The position numbers and the translations under genes were made by a program. From Penium margaritaceum (taxonomy: Eukaryota; Streptophyta; Zygnematophyceae; Desmidiales; Peniaceae), in the NCBI GenBank assembly GCA_023375785.1, contig SZWC01023175.1, forward strand, positions 8,856-34,904: DNA of 26,049 bases, written 5' to 3'. Of this stretch, positions 1 to 10,640 are shown one piece after another (position 1 is the stretch's first letter; each line of letters begins with the position of its first letter). Under the pieces are notes generated by a model. That model made no database searches. It saw nothing but the letters and a program-made list of their open reading frames with translations, and was not told the origin of the DNA.

Positions 1-634
1 AGCTTTGGTTTATGTGACCCGGCTTTGGTTTATGTGACCCGGCTTTGGTTTTTGTGACCCGGCATGGTTTATGTGACCCGGCGTTGGTTTATCTGACCCA
101 GCTTTGGTTTCTTTGGTCCTGCTTTGGTTTCCGTGTACTGGCTTTGGTTTACACAGCTTTGGTTTCTTTGACCTGGCTTTGGTTTTTGTGACCTCTCTTT
201 GGTTTCCGTGACCCGGCTTTCGTTTATGTGACCCGGCTTTGGTTTCTGTGAACCTGCTTTGGTTTCTGTCCCCCGGCTTTGGTTTTTGTGACCGGGCTTT
301 GGTTTCTCTGACCCAGCTTTGGTTTTTGTGCATTGGCTTTGGTGTCTGTGACCCGCTTTGGTTTCTTTGACCCGGCTTTGGTTTCTGTGACCTGACTTTG
401 GTTTATGTGACCCGGCTTTGGTAGCTGTGAACCCGCTTTGGTTTCTGTGACCCGGTTTTGGTTTTTGTGACCCGGCTTTGGTTTTTATGACCCAGCTTTG
501 CTTTCTGTGACCCGGCTTTGGTTTCTCTGACCGGCTTAGGTTTCTCTGACCCGGCTTTGGCTTCTGTGACCAGGCTTTGGTTTGTGTGACCCGGCTTTGG
601 TTTTTGTGACCCGGCTTTGGTTTCTGTGACCTAC
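1..634 (+). repeat. Diverged 20-bp units, left edge
   Basis: These are ordinary diverged units with no gene. A C landmark (gtgtact followed by a shortened unit) sits at about 133-165. A gacctacc unit near 627-636 matches similar units near 1801, 2728 and 4496, where it follows a G landmark. The stretch ends where the perfect 60-bp array begins. Confidence 0.9.
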
Positions 635-1499
635 CTTTGGTTTCTGTGACCCGGCTTTGATTTCTGTCACCCGACTTTGGTTTATCTGATCCGGCTTTGG
701 TTTCTGTGACCCGGCTTTGATTTCTGTCACCCGACTTTGGTTTATCTGATCCGGCTTTGGTTTCTGTGACCCGGCTTTGATTTCTGTCACCCGACTTTGG
801 TTTATCTGATCCGGCTTTGGTTTCTGTGACCCGGCTTTGATTTCTGTCACCCGACTTTGGTTTATCTGATCCGGCTTTGGTTTCTGTGACCCGGCTTTGA
901 TTTCTGTCACCCGACTTTGGTTTATCTGATCCGGCTTTGGTTTCTGTGACCCGGCTTTGATTTCTGTCACCCGACTTTGGTTTATCTGATCCGGCTTTGG
1001 TTTCTGTGACCCGGCTTTGATTTCTGTCACCCGACTTTGGTTTATCTGATCCGGCTTTGGTTTCTGTGACCCGGCTTTGATTTCTGTCACCCGACTTTGG
1101 TTTATCTGATCCGGCTTTGGTTTCTGTGACCCGGCTTTGATTTCTGTCACCCGACTTTGGTTTATCTGATCCGGCTTTGGTTTCTGTGACCCGGCTTTGA
1201 TTTCTGTCACCCGACTTTGGTTTATCTGATCCGGCTTTGGTTTCTGTGACCCGGCTTTGATTTCTGTCACCCGACTTTGGTTTATCTGATCCGGCTTTGG
1301 TTTCTGTGACCCGGCTTTGATTTCTGTCACCCGACTTTGGTTTATCTGATCCGGCTTTGGTTTCTGTGACCCGGCTTTGATTTCTGTCACCCGACTTTGG
1401 TTTATCTGATCCGGCTTTGGTTTCTGTGACCCGGCTTTGATTTCTGTCACCCGACTTTGGTTTATCTGATCCGGCTTTGGTTTCTGTGACCCGGCTTTG
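635..1499 (+). repeat. Perfect 60-bp trimer array, about 14.4 copies
   Basis: Three distinct 20-bp units form a 60-bp higher-order unit: one with gatttctgtcaccc, one with gactttggtttatctgat and one consensus unit. The 60-bp block repeats without any visible difference over 865 bp. Because 60 is a multiple of 3, translation stays in frame: two minus-strand frames are open and the third is closed once per copy by the tta of gtttatctg. The absence of differences means a very recent expansion or conversion, or an assembly effect. Confidence 0.97.
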
Positions 1500-2055
1500 G
1501 TTTCTCTGACCCGGCATTGGTTTTTGTGACCCAGCTTTGGTTTATGTGACCCGGCTTTGGTTTATCTGACCCAGCTTTGGTTTCTTTGGTCAAGCTTTGG
1601 TTTCGCTGTACCCGCTTTAGTTTACCCAGCTTTGGTTTCTGTGAAACGGCTTTGGTTTCTGTGATCCAGCTTTGGTTTCTTTGACCTGGCTTTCGTTTAT
1701 GTGAGCCGGCTTTGGTTACTGTGACTAGACTTGGTTTATGTGACCGCGCTTTGGTTTCTGTGACCTGGCTTTGGTTTTTGTGACCCGGCTTTGGTTTCTG
1801 TGACCTACCTTTGGTTTATGTGACCCGGCTTTGGCTTCTGTGACCCGGCTTGGTTTCCGTGACCCCATTTTGGTTTTGTGACCCTGCTTTGGTTTTTGTG
1901 ACCCGGCGTTGGTTTCTGTGACCAGGCTTTGGTTTGACTGACCTGGTTTTGGTTTATGTGACCCGGCTTTTGTTTTTGTGACCCAGCTTTGGTTTCTCTA
2001 ACAGGCATTGGTTGCTTTTACCCAGCTTTGGTTTCTGTGACCCGGCATTGGTTTC

Positions 2056-2212
2056 TGTGACCCGGCTTTGGTTTCTCTGACCCGGCTTGGTTTATGTGAC
2101 CCGGCTTTGGTTTTGTGACCCGGCTTTGGTTTTTGTGACCCGGCTTTGGTTTCTCTGACCCGGCTTGGTTTATGTGACCCGGCTTTGGTTTTGTGACCCG
2201 GCTTTGGTTTTT
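2056..2212 (+). repeat. 78-bp tandem duplication, 2 copies
   Basis: A four-unit block containing two 19-bp units (cggcttggtttatgtg and ggctttggttttgtg types) is repeated once with no difference. The 78-bp period equals 4 units minus 2 bases, so the shortened units were copied with the block. Confidence 0.9.
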
Positions 2213-2292
2213 ATGACCCGGCTTTGGTTTCTATGACCCGGCTTTGGTTTATCTGACCCAGCTTTGGTTTCTTTTGTCCAACTTTGGTTTCT

Positions 2293-2735
2293 ATGTACCT
2301 GCTTTGGTCTACCCAGCCTTGGTTGCTTTGACCCGGCTTTGGTTTCTGTGACCTGTCTTTGGTTTACGTAACCCGGCTTTGGTTTCTGTGACCCGGCTTT
2401 GGTTTCTGTGACCCGGCTTTGGTTTCTGTGCCCCGGCTTTGGTTTCTGTGATCCGGCTTTGGTTTATGTGGCCCGGCTTTGGTTTATGTGTATTGGCCCT
2501 GGTTTCTGTGACCCGACTTTGGTTGATATGACCTTGCTTTGGTTTATCTGAAATGGCTTTGGTTTCTGTGATCCTGCTTTCGTTTCTTTGACCTGGCTTT
2601 CCTTTCTGTGAGCCGACTTTGATTACTGTGACCCGGCTTGGTTTTTGTGACCGCGCCTTGGTTTCTGTGACCCGGCTTTGGTTTCTCTGACATGGCTTTG
2701 GTTTATGTAGCCGGGCTTTGGTTTTTGTGACCTAC
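2293..2735 (+). repeat. Super-repeat block, C-to-G type, copy 1
   Basis: The block starts at a C landmark and runs to a G landmark at about 2622 (spacing about 329) and on to a gacctac unit at about 2728. The same succession of rare units recurs from 5426: a gacctgtc unit, gtgccccgg units, gtgtattggc, a gaccttgc unit, gtttatctgaaa, atcctgctttcg and then gagccgac. The second copy has one unit fewer (C to G spacing 309). This is homology over more than 300 bp, well beyond the 20-bp unit itself. Confidence 0.85.
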
Positions 2736-2894
2736 GTTTGGTTTCTGTGACCCGGCTTGGTTTCAGTGACCCGGTTTTGGTTTTGTTACCCGGCTTTGGT
2801 TTCTGTGATCCTGCTTTCGTTTCTTTGACCTGGCTTTCCTTTCTGTGAGCCGACTTTGATTACTGTGACCTGGCTTGGTTTTTGTGACCGCGGC
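2555..2894 (+). repeat. Spaced duplication of about 100 bp (237 bp apart)
   Basis: The segment at about 2555-2657, with rare units atcctgctttcg, ctttcctttctgtgagcc and gattactgtg, is repeated at about 2792-2894 with very few changes. The copies are separated by about 130 bp of other units, so this is a nearby, not adjacent, copy of the G landmark region. Confidence 0.85.
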
Positions 2895-2950
2895 TTGGTT
2901 TCTGTCACCCGGCTTTGGTTTTTGTGATCCGGCTTTGGTTTCTATGACCT

Positions 2951-3796
2951 GGCTTTCGTTTCTGTGACCCGGCTTTCGTTTCTGTGACCCGGCTTTCGTT
3001 TCTGTGACCCGGCTTTCGTTTCTGTGACCCGGCTTTCGTTTCTGTGACCCGGCTTTCGTTTCTGTGACCCGGCTTTCGTTTCTGTGACCCGGCTTTCGTT
3101 TCTGTGACCCGGCTTTCGTTTCTGTGACCCGGCTTTCGTTTCTGTGACCCGGCTTTCGTTTCTGTGACCCGGCTTTCGTTTCTGTGACCCGGCTTTCGTT
3201 TCTGTGACCCGGCTTTCGTTTCTGTGACCCGGCTTTCGTTTCTGTGACCCGGCTTTCGTTTCTGTGACCCGGCTTTCGTTTCTGTGACCCGGCTTTCGTT
3301 TCTGTGACCCGGCTTTCGTTTCTGTGACCCGGCTTTCGTTTCTGTGACCCGGCTTTCGTTTCTGTGACCCGGCTTTCGTTTCTGTGACCCGGCTTTCGTT
3401 TCTGTGACCCGGCTTTCGTTTCTGTGACCCGGCTTTCGTTTCTGTGACCCGGCTTTCGTTTCTGTGACCCGGCTTTCGTTTCTGTGACCCGGCTTTCGTT
3501 TCTGTGACCCGGCTTTCGTTTCTGTGACCCGGCTTTCGTTTCTGTGACCCGGCTTTCGTTTCTGTGACCCGGCTTTCGTTTCTGTGACCCGGCTTTCGTT
3601 TCTGTGACCCGGCTTTCGTTTCTGTGACCCGGCTTTCGTTTCTGTGACCCGGCTTTCGTTTCTGTGACCCGGCTTTCGTTTCTGTGACCCGGCTTTCGTT
3701 TCTGTGACCCGGCTTTCGTTTCTGTGACCCGGCTTTCGTTTCTGTGACCCGGCTTTCGTTTCTGTGACCCGGCTTTCGTTTCTGTGACCCGGCTTT
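2951..3796 (+). repeat. Perfect 20-bp monomer array, 42 copies
   Basis: A single variant unit, ggctttcgtttctgtgaccc, is repeated 42 times in a row plus 6 bp with no visible difference. It is the only extended pure 20-bp periodicity in the window. The g-to-c change makes a second CpG, so the array carries two CpGs per 20 bp, far denser than its surroundings. It lies between landmark G (about 2859) and landmark A (about 3864). Subtracting the 840 bp leaves 165 bp, exactly the G-to-A spacing at 8246-8411, so the array looks like an insertion-like expansion in an older block. Confidence 0.98.
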
Positions 3797-3863
3797 ACTT
3801 TCTGTAACTCAGCGCTGGTTGCTGTGACCCGGCTTTGGTTTTTGTGACCCGGCTTTGGTTTAT

Positions 3864-4325
3864 GGGACCGTTTTTGGTTCTTGTGACCCGACTTTGGTTT
3901 CTGTGACTCGGCTTTGGTTTTTGTGACCCGGCTTTGGCTTCTATGACCCGGCTTTTTGTGACCCGTCTATGTTTGTGTGTCCTCGCTTTGGTTTCCGTGA
4001 CCCGGCTTTGGTTTGTGTGACCCGGATTTGATTTCTGTGACCCGACTTTGGTTTCTCTGACCTAGTTTTGTATTATGGGACCTGGCTTTGGTTTCTGTGA
4101 CCCGGCATTGGTTTATGTGGCATGGCTTTGGTTTTTGTGACCCATTTTTGGTTTCTGTGACCCGGCTCTGATTTCTGTGACCCAGTGTTGGTTTCTTTGA
4201 CCCGGCTTTTGTTTCTGTGACCCGGCTTTGGTTTATGTGAACCGGCTTTTGGTTTCTCTGACAGGCATTGGTTTATGTGACCCAGCTTTGGTTTTTGTGA
4301 CCCGGCATTGGTTTCTGTAACCCGA
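3864..4325 (+). repeat. Super-repeat block A-D-B-E-F, copy 1
   Basis: Landmarks are at A 3864, D 3967, B 4119, E 4186 and F 4319, giving spacings 103, 152, 67 and 133. The same spacings occur at 8411-8872 and, wholly or mostly, at four or five more places. Several spacings are not multiples of 20 because shortened units were inherited with the block, so common descent is a better explanation than independent mutation. Confidence 0.88.
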
Positions 4326-4732
4326 TTTTGGTTGCTGTGACCCAGCTTTGGTTTCTGTGACCCAGCTTTGGTTTCTTTGACATGGCTTTCGTTTCTGTGA
4401 GCCGGCTTTGGTTACTATGACCCGGCTTGATTTCTTTGACCGCGCTTTGGTTTCTGGGACATGGCTTTGGTTTTTGTGACCCACTTTGGTTTCTGTGACC
4501 TACCTTTGGTTTTTGTGTTCCGGCTTTGGTTTCTGTGACCCGGCTTGGTTTTCGTGACCCGGTTTTGGTTTTTTGCCTTGGCTTTGGTTTCTGTGACCCG
4601 GCTTTGGTTTCTCTGACCTGGCTTTGGTTTATGTGACCCGGCCATTTTTTTTGTGACCCAGCTTTGGTTTATGTGACCCGGCTTTGGTTTATCTGACCGA
4701 GCTTTGGTTTATTTGGTCAATATTTGGTTTCT

Positions 4733-5110
4733 GTGTACCGGCTTTGGTTTACCTAGCTTTGGTTTCTGTGACCTGTCTCTGGTTTCTGTGACCCGGCTTT
4801 CGTTTATGTGATCTTGCTTTGGTTCCTGTGACGCGGGTTTGGTTTTTGGAACCCAGTTTTGCTTTCATTGACCTGACTTTGGTTTCAGTGACCCGGCTTT
4901 GGTTTCTGTGAACGAGTTTTGGTTTCTGTGACCGAGATTTGGTTTCTGTCATCCGGCTTTGGTTTATGTGAAATGGCTCTGCTTTCTGTGCCCGGCTTTG
5001 GTTTCTGTGATCCAGTTTTGGTCTCTATGACCTGGCTTTTGTTTCTGTGAGCCGGCTTTGGTTACTGTGACCCGGCTTGGTTTCTGTGACCGCGCTTTGG
5101 TTTCAGTGAC
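4733..5110 (+). repeat. Super-repeat block, C-to-G type, copy 2
   Basis: It runs from a C landmark at 4733 to a G landmark at 5061 (spacing 328) and on to the gaccgcgc unit. The rare unit with gtgacgcgg lies 98 bp after C, and a ggaaccc unit and a ctctgctttctgtgc unit follow. The block at 7918 has the same order, the same 98-bp offset and the same 328-bp spacing. Confidence 0.87.
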
Positions 5111-5425
5111 CTAGCTTTGGTTTCTGTGACTCGGCTTTGGTTTCTGTGCCCCGGCTTTGGTTTCTGAGATCCAGTTTTGGTCTCTATGACCTGGCTTTTG
5201 TTTCTGTGACCCGGCTATGGTTTCTGTGACCCGGCATTGGTTTCTGTAACCCGACTTTGGTTGCTGTGACCCGGCTTTGGGTTCTGTGACCCGGCTTTCG
5301 TTTCTCAGGCATGGCTTTGGTTTTTGTGACCTGTCTTTGGTTTCCGTAACCTGGCTTTGGTTTCTGTGACTCGGCTTTGGTTTCTGTGCCCCGGCTTTGG
5401 TTTCTGTGACCTGGCTTTGGTTTGT

Positions 5426-5780
5426 GTGTACCGGCTTTGGTCTACCGAGCATTTGTTTCTTTGACCCGGCTTTGGTTTTTGTGACCTGTCTTTGGTTTCC
5501 GTAACCTGGCTTTGGTTTCTGTGACCCGGCTTTGGTTTCTGTGCCCCGGCTTTGGTTTCTGTGCCCCGGCTTTGGTTTCTGTGATCCGGCTTTGGTTTAT
5601 GTGTATTGGCTCTGGTTTCTGTGACCTGACTTTGGTTTATATGACCTTGCTTTGGTTTATCTGAAACGGCTTTGGTTTATGTGATCCTGCTTTCGTTTCT
5701 TTGACCTGGCTTTCGTTTCTGTGAGCCGACTTTGGTTACTGTGACCCGGCTTGGTTTCTGTGACCGCGCCTTGGTTTCCA
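5426..5780 (+). repeat. Super-repeat block, C-to-G type, copy 3
   Basis: This block matches the one at 2293 (see that entry) and lies 3,133 bp from it. It has two gtgccccgg units in a row where the other has one, and the C-to-G spacing is 309 rather than 329, a difference of one 20-bp unit. Confidence 0.85.
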
Positions 5781-5918
5781 TGACCTGGCTTTGGTTTTTG
5801 TGACCCAGCTTTGCTTTCTGTGACCTTCCTTTGTTTTCTGTGACCCGGCTTTGGTTTATGTGACCCGGCTTTGGTTTCTGTAGCATGGATTTGGTTTCTG
5901 TGACCCAGTTTTGGTTTC

Positions 5919-6224
5919 TGTGACCCGGCTTTGGTTTTTGTGACCCGGCATTGGTTTCTGTAACCCGACTTTGGTTGCTGTGATATAGCTTTGGTTTATG
6001 TGACCCGGCTTTGGTTTATCTGACCCGGCTTGGTTTGTGTGACCCGGCTTTGGTTTTGTGACCCGGCTTTGGTTTTTGTGACCCGGCATTGGTTTCTGTA
6101 ACCCGACTTTGGTTGCTGTGATATAGCTTTGGTTTATGTGACCCGGCTTTGGTTTATCTGACCCGGCTTGGTTTGTGTGACCCGGCTTTGGTTTTGTGAC
6201 CCGGCTTTGGTTTTTGTGACCCGG
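5919..6224 (+). repeat. 138-bp tandem duplication, 2.2 copies
   Basis: A seven-unit block is repeated with no visible difference. It includes the F landmark (ctgtaacccgactttgg) and an odd gatatagc unit. The period is 138 rather than 140 because the block carries two 19-bp units. Confidence 0.93.
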
Positions 6225-6375
6225 ATTTGGTTTATATGACCTGGCTTTGGTTTATTTGACCTAGCTTTGGTCTATGTGACCCGGCTTTGGGTTTTGTGAC
6301 CCGGCTTTGGTTTATGTGACACAACTTTAGTTTATGTGACCAAGCTTTGGTTTATTTGGTCCAGCTTTGGTTTCT

Positions 6376-6670
6376 GTGTACCGGCTTTGGTTTACCCAGC
6401 TTTGGTTTCTTTGACCCGGCTTTGGTTTTTCTGACTTGGCTTTGGTTTCAGTGACCCGGCTTTGGTTTATGTGACCTGGCTTTGGTTTTTGTGCATTTGC
6501 TTTGGTTTCTGTGACCCCGCTTTGGTTTCTTTGACCCGGCTTTGGTTTCTGTGACCCGACTTTTGTTTATGTGACCCGGCTTTGGTTTCTGTGACCCGGC
6601 TTTTGTTTCTCTGACGTGGCTTTGGTTTTTGTGACCCGACTTTGGTTTGTGTGACCTGGCTTTGCTTTAT
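6376..6670 (+). repeat. Super-repeat block, C-to-K type, copy 1
   Basis: A C landmark at 6376 is followed by K (gtttctctgacgtgg) at about 6609 and then by a run of units: tttttgtgacccgactttgg, a gtttgtgtgacc unit and a ctttgctttatg unit. The same run follows K at 9215 and 13806 and, in part, at 11988. Confidence 0.8.
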
Positions 6671-7917
6671 GTGACCCGGCTTTGGTTGATGTGCGTCGGC
6701 TTTGGTTTATGTGACACGGCTTTGGTTGCTCTGATCTGGCTTTGGTTTCTGTGACCCGGCTTTGGTTTATGTGACACTCCTTTGGTTTATGTGACCCGAA
6801 TTTGATTTCAGTGACCCAGTTTTAGTTTCTGTGACACGGCTTTCGTTTTTGTGGCCCAGCTTTGGTTTCTGTGATCCGGCTTTGGTTTATCCGGCTTTGG
6901 TTTCTTTGTCCCGGGTTTGGTTTCTGTGACCCGTCTTTGGTTTTTATGACCCGGCTTTCGTTTCTGGGACCTGGTTATGGTTTATATGACCCGGCTCTTG
7001 TTTCTGTGACCCGGCTTCGGTTTCTGTGACCCGGCTTTGGTTTCTGTGACCCAGCGTTGGTTGTTGTGACCCCGTTTTGGTTAGTGTGACCCGGCTTTGG
7101 TTTCTGGGACCCGGCATTGGCTTATGTGACCTGTCTTTGGTTTTTGTGACCCGGGTTTCATTTGTGTGACCTGGTTTTGGCTTCTGTGACCCGACTTTGT
7201 GTGAGCCGGCTTTGGTTTCTGTGATCCAGCTTTCATTTATGTGACCCAACTTTGGTTTCTGTGACCTGACTTTGGTTTCTGTGATCCGGCTTTGGTTTGT
7301 ATGACCCGGCTTTTATTTATGTGACCCGGCTTTAGTTTATGTGACCCACTTTTGCGTTTTATGACTCGGCTTTGGTTTCGGTGACCCGGTTTTGGTTTTT
7401 GTGAACCGGCTTTGATTTTTGCAACCTGGCGTTGGTTTGTGTGACCCGGCTTTAGTTTGTGTGAACCAGCTTGGTTTCTGTGACCCGGCTTTGGTTTATA
7501 TGTTCCAACTTTGGTTTCTGTGACCCGGCTTTGGTTTCTCTGACCCGGCTTTGGCTTTTGTGACAAAACTTTGGTTTGTGTGACCCGGCTTTGGTTTTTG
7601 TGACCCAGATTTGGTTTTTGTGACCCGGCTTTGACTTCTATCTCCCGACTTTGGTTTCTTTGACCCGGCTTTGGTTTATGTGACCCGGCTTTGGTTTCTG
7701 TGACCTGGCTTCATTTCCGTGAACCGGTTTTGGTTTAGTGACCCGGCTTTAGTTTCTGTGACCTGGCTTTGGTTTATGTGACCTGGCTTTGGTTTCTCTG
7801 ACCTGGCTTTGGTTTATGTGACCCAGCTTTGGTTTTTGTGACATAGCTTTCGTTTATGTGACCCGGCTTTGGTTTATCTGACCCAGCTTTGGTTTCTTTG
7901 GTCAAGCTTTGGTTTGT

Positions 7918-8290
7918 GTGTACTGGCTTTGGTTTACCCAGCTTTTGTTTTTGTAACCTGTCTTTGGTTTCTGTGACTCGGGTTTCGTTTATGTGATCAG
8001 GCTTTGGTTTCTGTGACGCGGCTTTGGTTTCTGGAACCCGGCTTTGGTTTGTGTGACCCGACTTTGGTTTCTGTGACCCGGCTCTGGTTTATGTGAACCA
8101 GCTTTGGTTTATGTGACCGGGATTGGGTTTCTGTGATCCGGCTTTGGTTTATGTGACCTGGCTCTGCTTTCTGTGCCTGGCTTTCGTTTCTGTGATCCAG
8201 CTTTGGTCCCTTTCACCTGGCTTTTGTTTCTGTGAGCCGGCTTTGGTTACTGTGACCCGGCTTGGTTTCTGTGACCGTGCTTTGGTTTCT
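7918..8290 (+). repeat. Super-repeat block, C-to-G type, copy 4
   Basis: This copy matches 4733-5110 in unit order and in exact spacing (gtgacgcgg at +98, G at +328). It is followed 165 bp after G by landmark A at 8411. The plus-strand 63-codon open frame that falls here is a chance product of variant units lacking tga in phase. Confidence 0.87.
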
Positions 8291-8410
8291 GTGACCCGGC
8301 TTTGGTTTCTGTGACCCGGCTTTGGTTTATGTGATCCGGCTTTGGTTTCTGTGACCCGGCTTTGCTTTCCGTGACTCGGCGTTGGTTGCTGTGACCCAGC
8401 TTTGGTTTAT

Positions 8411-8872
8411 GGGACCGTTTTTGGTTCTTGTGACCCGGCTTTGGTTTCTGTGACTCGGCTTTGGTTTCTGTGACCTGGCTTTGGCTTCTGTGACCCGGCT
8501 TTCTGTGACCCGACTATGTTTCTGTGACCCCGCTTTGGTTTCTGTGACCCGGCTTTGGTTTGTGTGACCCGGCTTTGCTTTCTGTGACCGGACTTTGGTT
8601 TCTCTGACCTAGCTTTGGTTTGTGTGACTGGGCTTTGGTTTCTATGACTCGGCATTGGTTTGTATGGCATGGCTTTGGTTTTTGTGACCCAGTTTTGGTT
8701 TTTTTTACCCAGCTTTGATTTATGTGACCCGATGTTGGTTTCTTTGACCCGGCTTTTGTTTCTGTGACCCCGCTTTGGGTTATGTGACCCGGCTTTTGGT
8801 TTCTCTGACAGGCATTGGTTTCTGTGACCCAGCTTTGGTTTCTGTGACCCAGCATTGGTTTATGTAACCCAA
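8411..8872 (+). repeat. Super-repeat block A-D-B-E-F, copy 2
   Basis: Landmarks A 8411, D 8514, B 8666, E 8733 and F 8866 show spacings 103, 152, 67 and 133, identical to copy 1 although 4.5 kb away. The base sequence between landmarks differs at scattered sites, so this is an old copy. Confidence 0.88.
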
Positions 8873-9041
8873 CTTTGGTTTTGTGACCCAGCTTTGGTTT
8901 TTGTGACCCGGCTTTGGTTTATGTGACCCAGCTTTGGTTTCGTGACCCGGCTTTGGTTTTTGTGACCCGGCTATGGTTTCTGTGACCCGGCTTTGGTTTA
9001 TCTGATCTAGCTTTGGTTTCTTTCGTCTAGCTTTGGTTTCT

Positions 9042-9290
9042 GTGTAACGGCTTTGGTCTACCCAGCCTTGGTTTCTTTGACCCGGCTTTGGTTTTTGTGA
9101 CCTGTCTTTGGTTTCTGTGACTTGGCTTTGGTTTCTGTGACCCGGCTTTGGTTTATGTGACCCGGCTTTGGTTTCTGTGAAACGGCTTTGGTTTATGTGA
9201 CCCGACTTTTGTTTCTCTGGCATGGCTTTGGTTTTTGTGACCCGATTTTGGTTTGTGTGACTCGGCTTTGCTTTATGTTACCCGGCTTTG
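9042..9290 (+). repeat. Super-repeat block, C-to-K type, copy 2
   Basis: The C landmark (here gtgtaacgg followed by ggtctaccc) is followed by a K variant (gtttctctggcatgg) at about 9215, then by gacccgattttgg, a gtttgtgtgact unit and a ctttgctttatg unit as in the other K blocks. A partial C-like short unit (ttacccagctttgatataa) lies near 9590. Confidence 0.75.
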
Positions 9291-10045
9291 TTTGATGTGA
9301 CTCGGATTTGGTTTCTGTGACCCGGCTTTGGTTGCTCTGACCCGGCTTGCGTTTGTGTGACCCGGTTTGGTTTCTATGTCCCGACTTTTATTTCTCTGAC
9401 CCGGCTTTGGTTTCTGTGACCCGCCTTTGGTTTCTGTGTCCCGACTTTGGTTTCTGTGACCCGGCTTGGTTTCTGTGACCCGGCTTTAATTTTGTGACCC
9501 GGCTTTGGTTTTAGTGACCCAGCTTTGGTTTCTGTGACCCGGCTTTGGTTTCTGTGACCCGGCTTTGGTTTTTGTGACCCGGCTTTGGTTTACCCAGCTT
9601 TGATATAATTGACCCGGCTTTGGTTTCTGTGACCCAGCTTTGGTTTATGTGACCCAACTTTGGTTTCTGTGACCCGGATTTGGTTTCTGTGACCAGGCTT
9701 TAGTTTTTGTGACCCAACTTTGGTTTCTGTGATCCGGCTTTGGTTTCTGTGACCTGGCTTTTATACTTGTGACCCGTCTATGGTTTCTGTGACCCGGCTT
9801 TGGTTTATGTGACCCGACTTTGGTTTGTGTGACCCGGTTTGGGTTATATGACCCGGTTTTGTTTTTGTGACCCGGCTTTGGTTTTTGTGACCCGGCTTTG
9901 GTTTATGTGACCCGGCTTTGGTTTCTCTGACTCGGCTTTGATACCTCTGACCCGGCTTTGGTTATTGTGACCCGGTTTTGGTTTCTTTGACCATTATTGG
10001 TTTATCTGACCCAGCTTTGGTTTCTTTGGTCCAGCTTTGGTTTCT

Positions 10046-10605
10046 GTGTACCGGCTTTGGTTTACCGAGCTTTGGATTATTTGACCCGGCTTTGGTTTCT
10101 GTGACCCGTCTTTGGTTTCTATGACCCGGTTTTCGTTTCTATGACCCGGCTTTGGTTTATGTGACCCGGCTTTGGTTTCTGTGACCCGGCTTTTGTTTCT
10201 GTGACCTGGCTTTGGTTTCTGTGACCCGGCTTTGCTTTCTGTGACTCGGCGTTGGTTGATGTGATCCAGCTTTGGTTTCTGTGACCCGGCTTTGGTTTAT
10301 GGGACCGTTTTTGGTTTTTGTGACACGGCTTTGGTTGATGTGAGCCGGCTTTGGTTTTTGTGACCCGGCTTTGGCTTCTGTGACCCAGCTTTCTGTGACC
10401 CGGCTATGTTTCTGTGACCCGGTTTGGTTTGTGTGACCCGGCTCTGGTTTGTGTGACCCGGCTTTGGTTTCTGTGACCCGGCTCTGGTTTATGTGACTCG
10501 GCTTTGGTTTCTGTGACCCGGCTTTGGTTTCAGTGACCCAGCTTTGGTTTGTGTGACCTGGCTTTGATTTCTGTGACCCGGGTTTGGTTTTTATGGCCTG
10601 GCTTT
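10046..10605 (+). repeat. Super-repeat block C-A-D-(B), copy 3
   Basis: C at 10046, A at 10301 and D at 10404 give spacings 255 and 103. The B-like unit (ggcctgg) is at about 10595, 191 bp after D rather than 152, a difference of about two units. The perfect 100-bp array begins just downstream at 10641. Confidence 0.83.
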
Positions 10606-10640
10606 GGATTCTGTGACCCAGTTTTGGTTTTTGTGACCCG

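Larger units (their letters stand above)
1500..2950 (+). repeat. Diverged units between two perfect arrays
   Basis: These are diverged 20-bp units with several 19-bp members (ggcttgg in place of ggctttgg) and no gene. Landmark C occurs at about 1605 and 2293, and landmark G at about 1715, 2622 and 2859. It contains one tandem duplication of 78 bp and one spaced duplication 237 bp apart, listed separately. Confidence 0.9.
3797..10640 (+). repeat. Diverged satellite with recurring landmark blocks
   Basis: This long stretch has no gene and no perfect large array. It consists of diverged 20-bp units whose unusual members recur in fixed order: landmarks A-D-B-E-F (twice, plus A and D at 10301 and 10404), C (4733, 5426, 6376, 7918, 9042, 10046), G (4411, 5061, 5735, 8246) and K (6609, 9215). 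One 138-bp tandem duplication lies at 5919-6224. The individual blocks are listed separately. Confidence 0.9.

Noticed and set aside
635..1499. CRISPR-like array with regular repeats.
   Set aside because: There are no unique spacers: the whole 60-bp period is identical from copy to copy, and the flanks are the same satellite.
69..1517. 482-codon minus-strand open frame, overlapped in another frame by a 304-codon one (536-1450).
   Set aside because: Two overlapping frames are open in the same perfect 60-bp array, as expected when 60 is a multiple of 3 and the repeat lacks reverse stops. Two proteins from one 60-bp repeat are far less likely than a satellite artefact.
2951..3796. CENP-B box or other centromere-protein motif, because of the paired CpGs.
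   Set aside because: The required TTCG, A and CGGG arrangement does not fit the unit on either strand. A centromeric role cannot be supported from the sequence alone.
8123..8314. Plus-strand 63-codon frame with cysteine- and phenylalanine-rich translation; a similar 68-codon frame lies at 24102-24308.
   Set aside because: Both are chance gaps between the tga that each forward unit carries, caused by variant units. The translation is only the satellite read forward.
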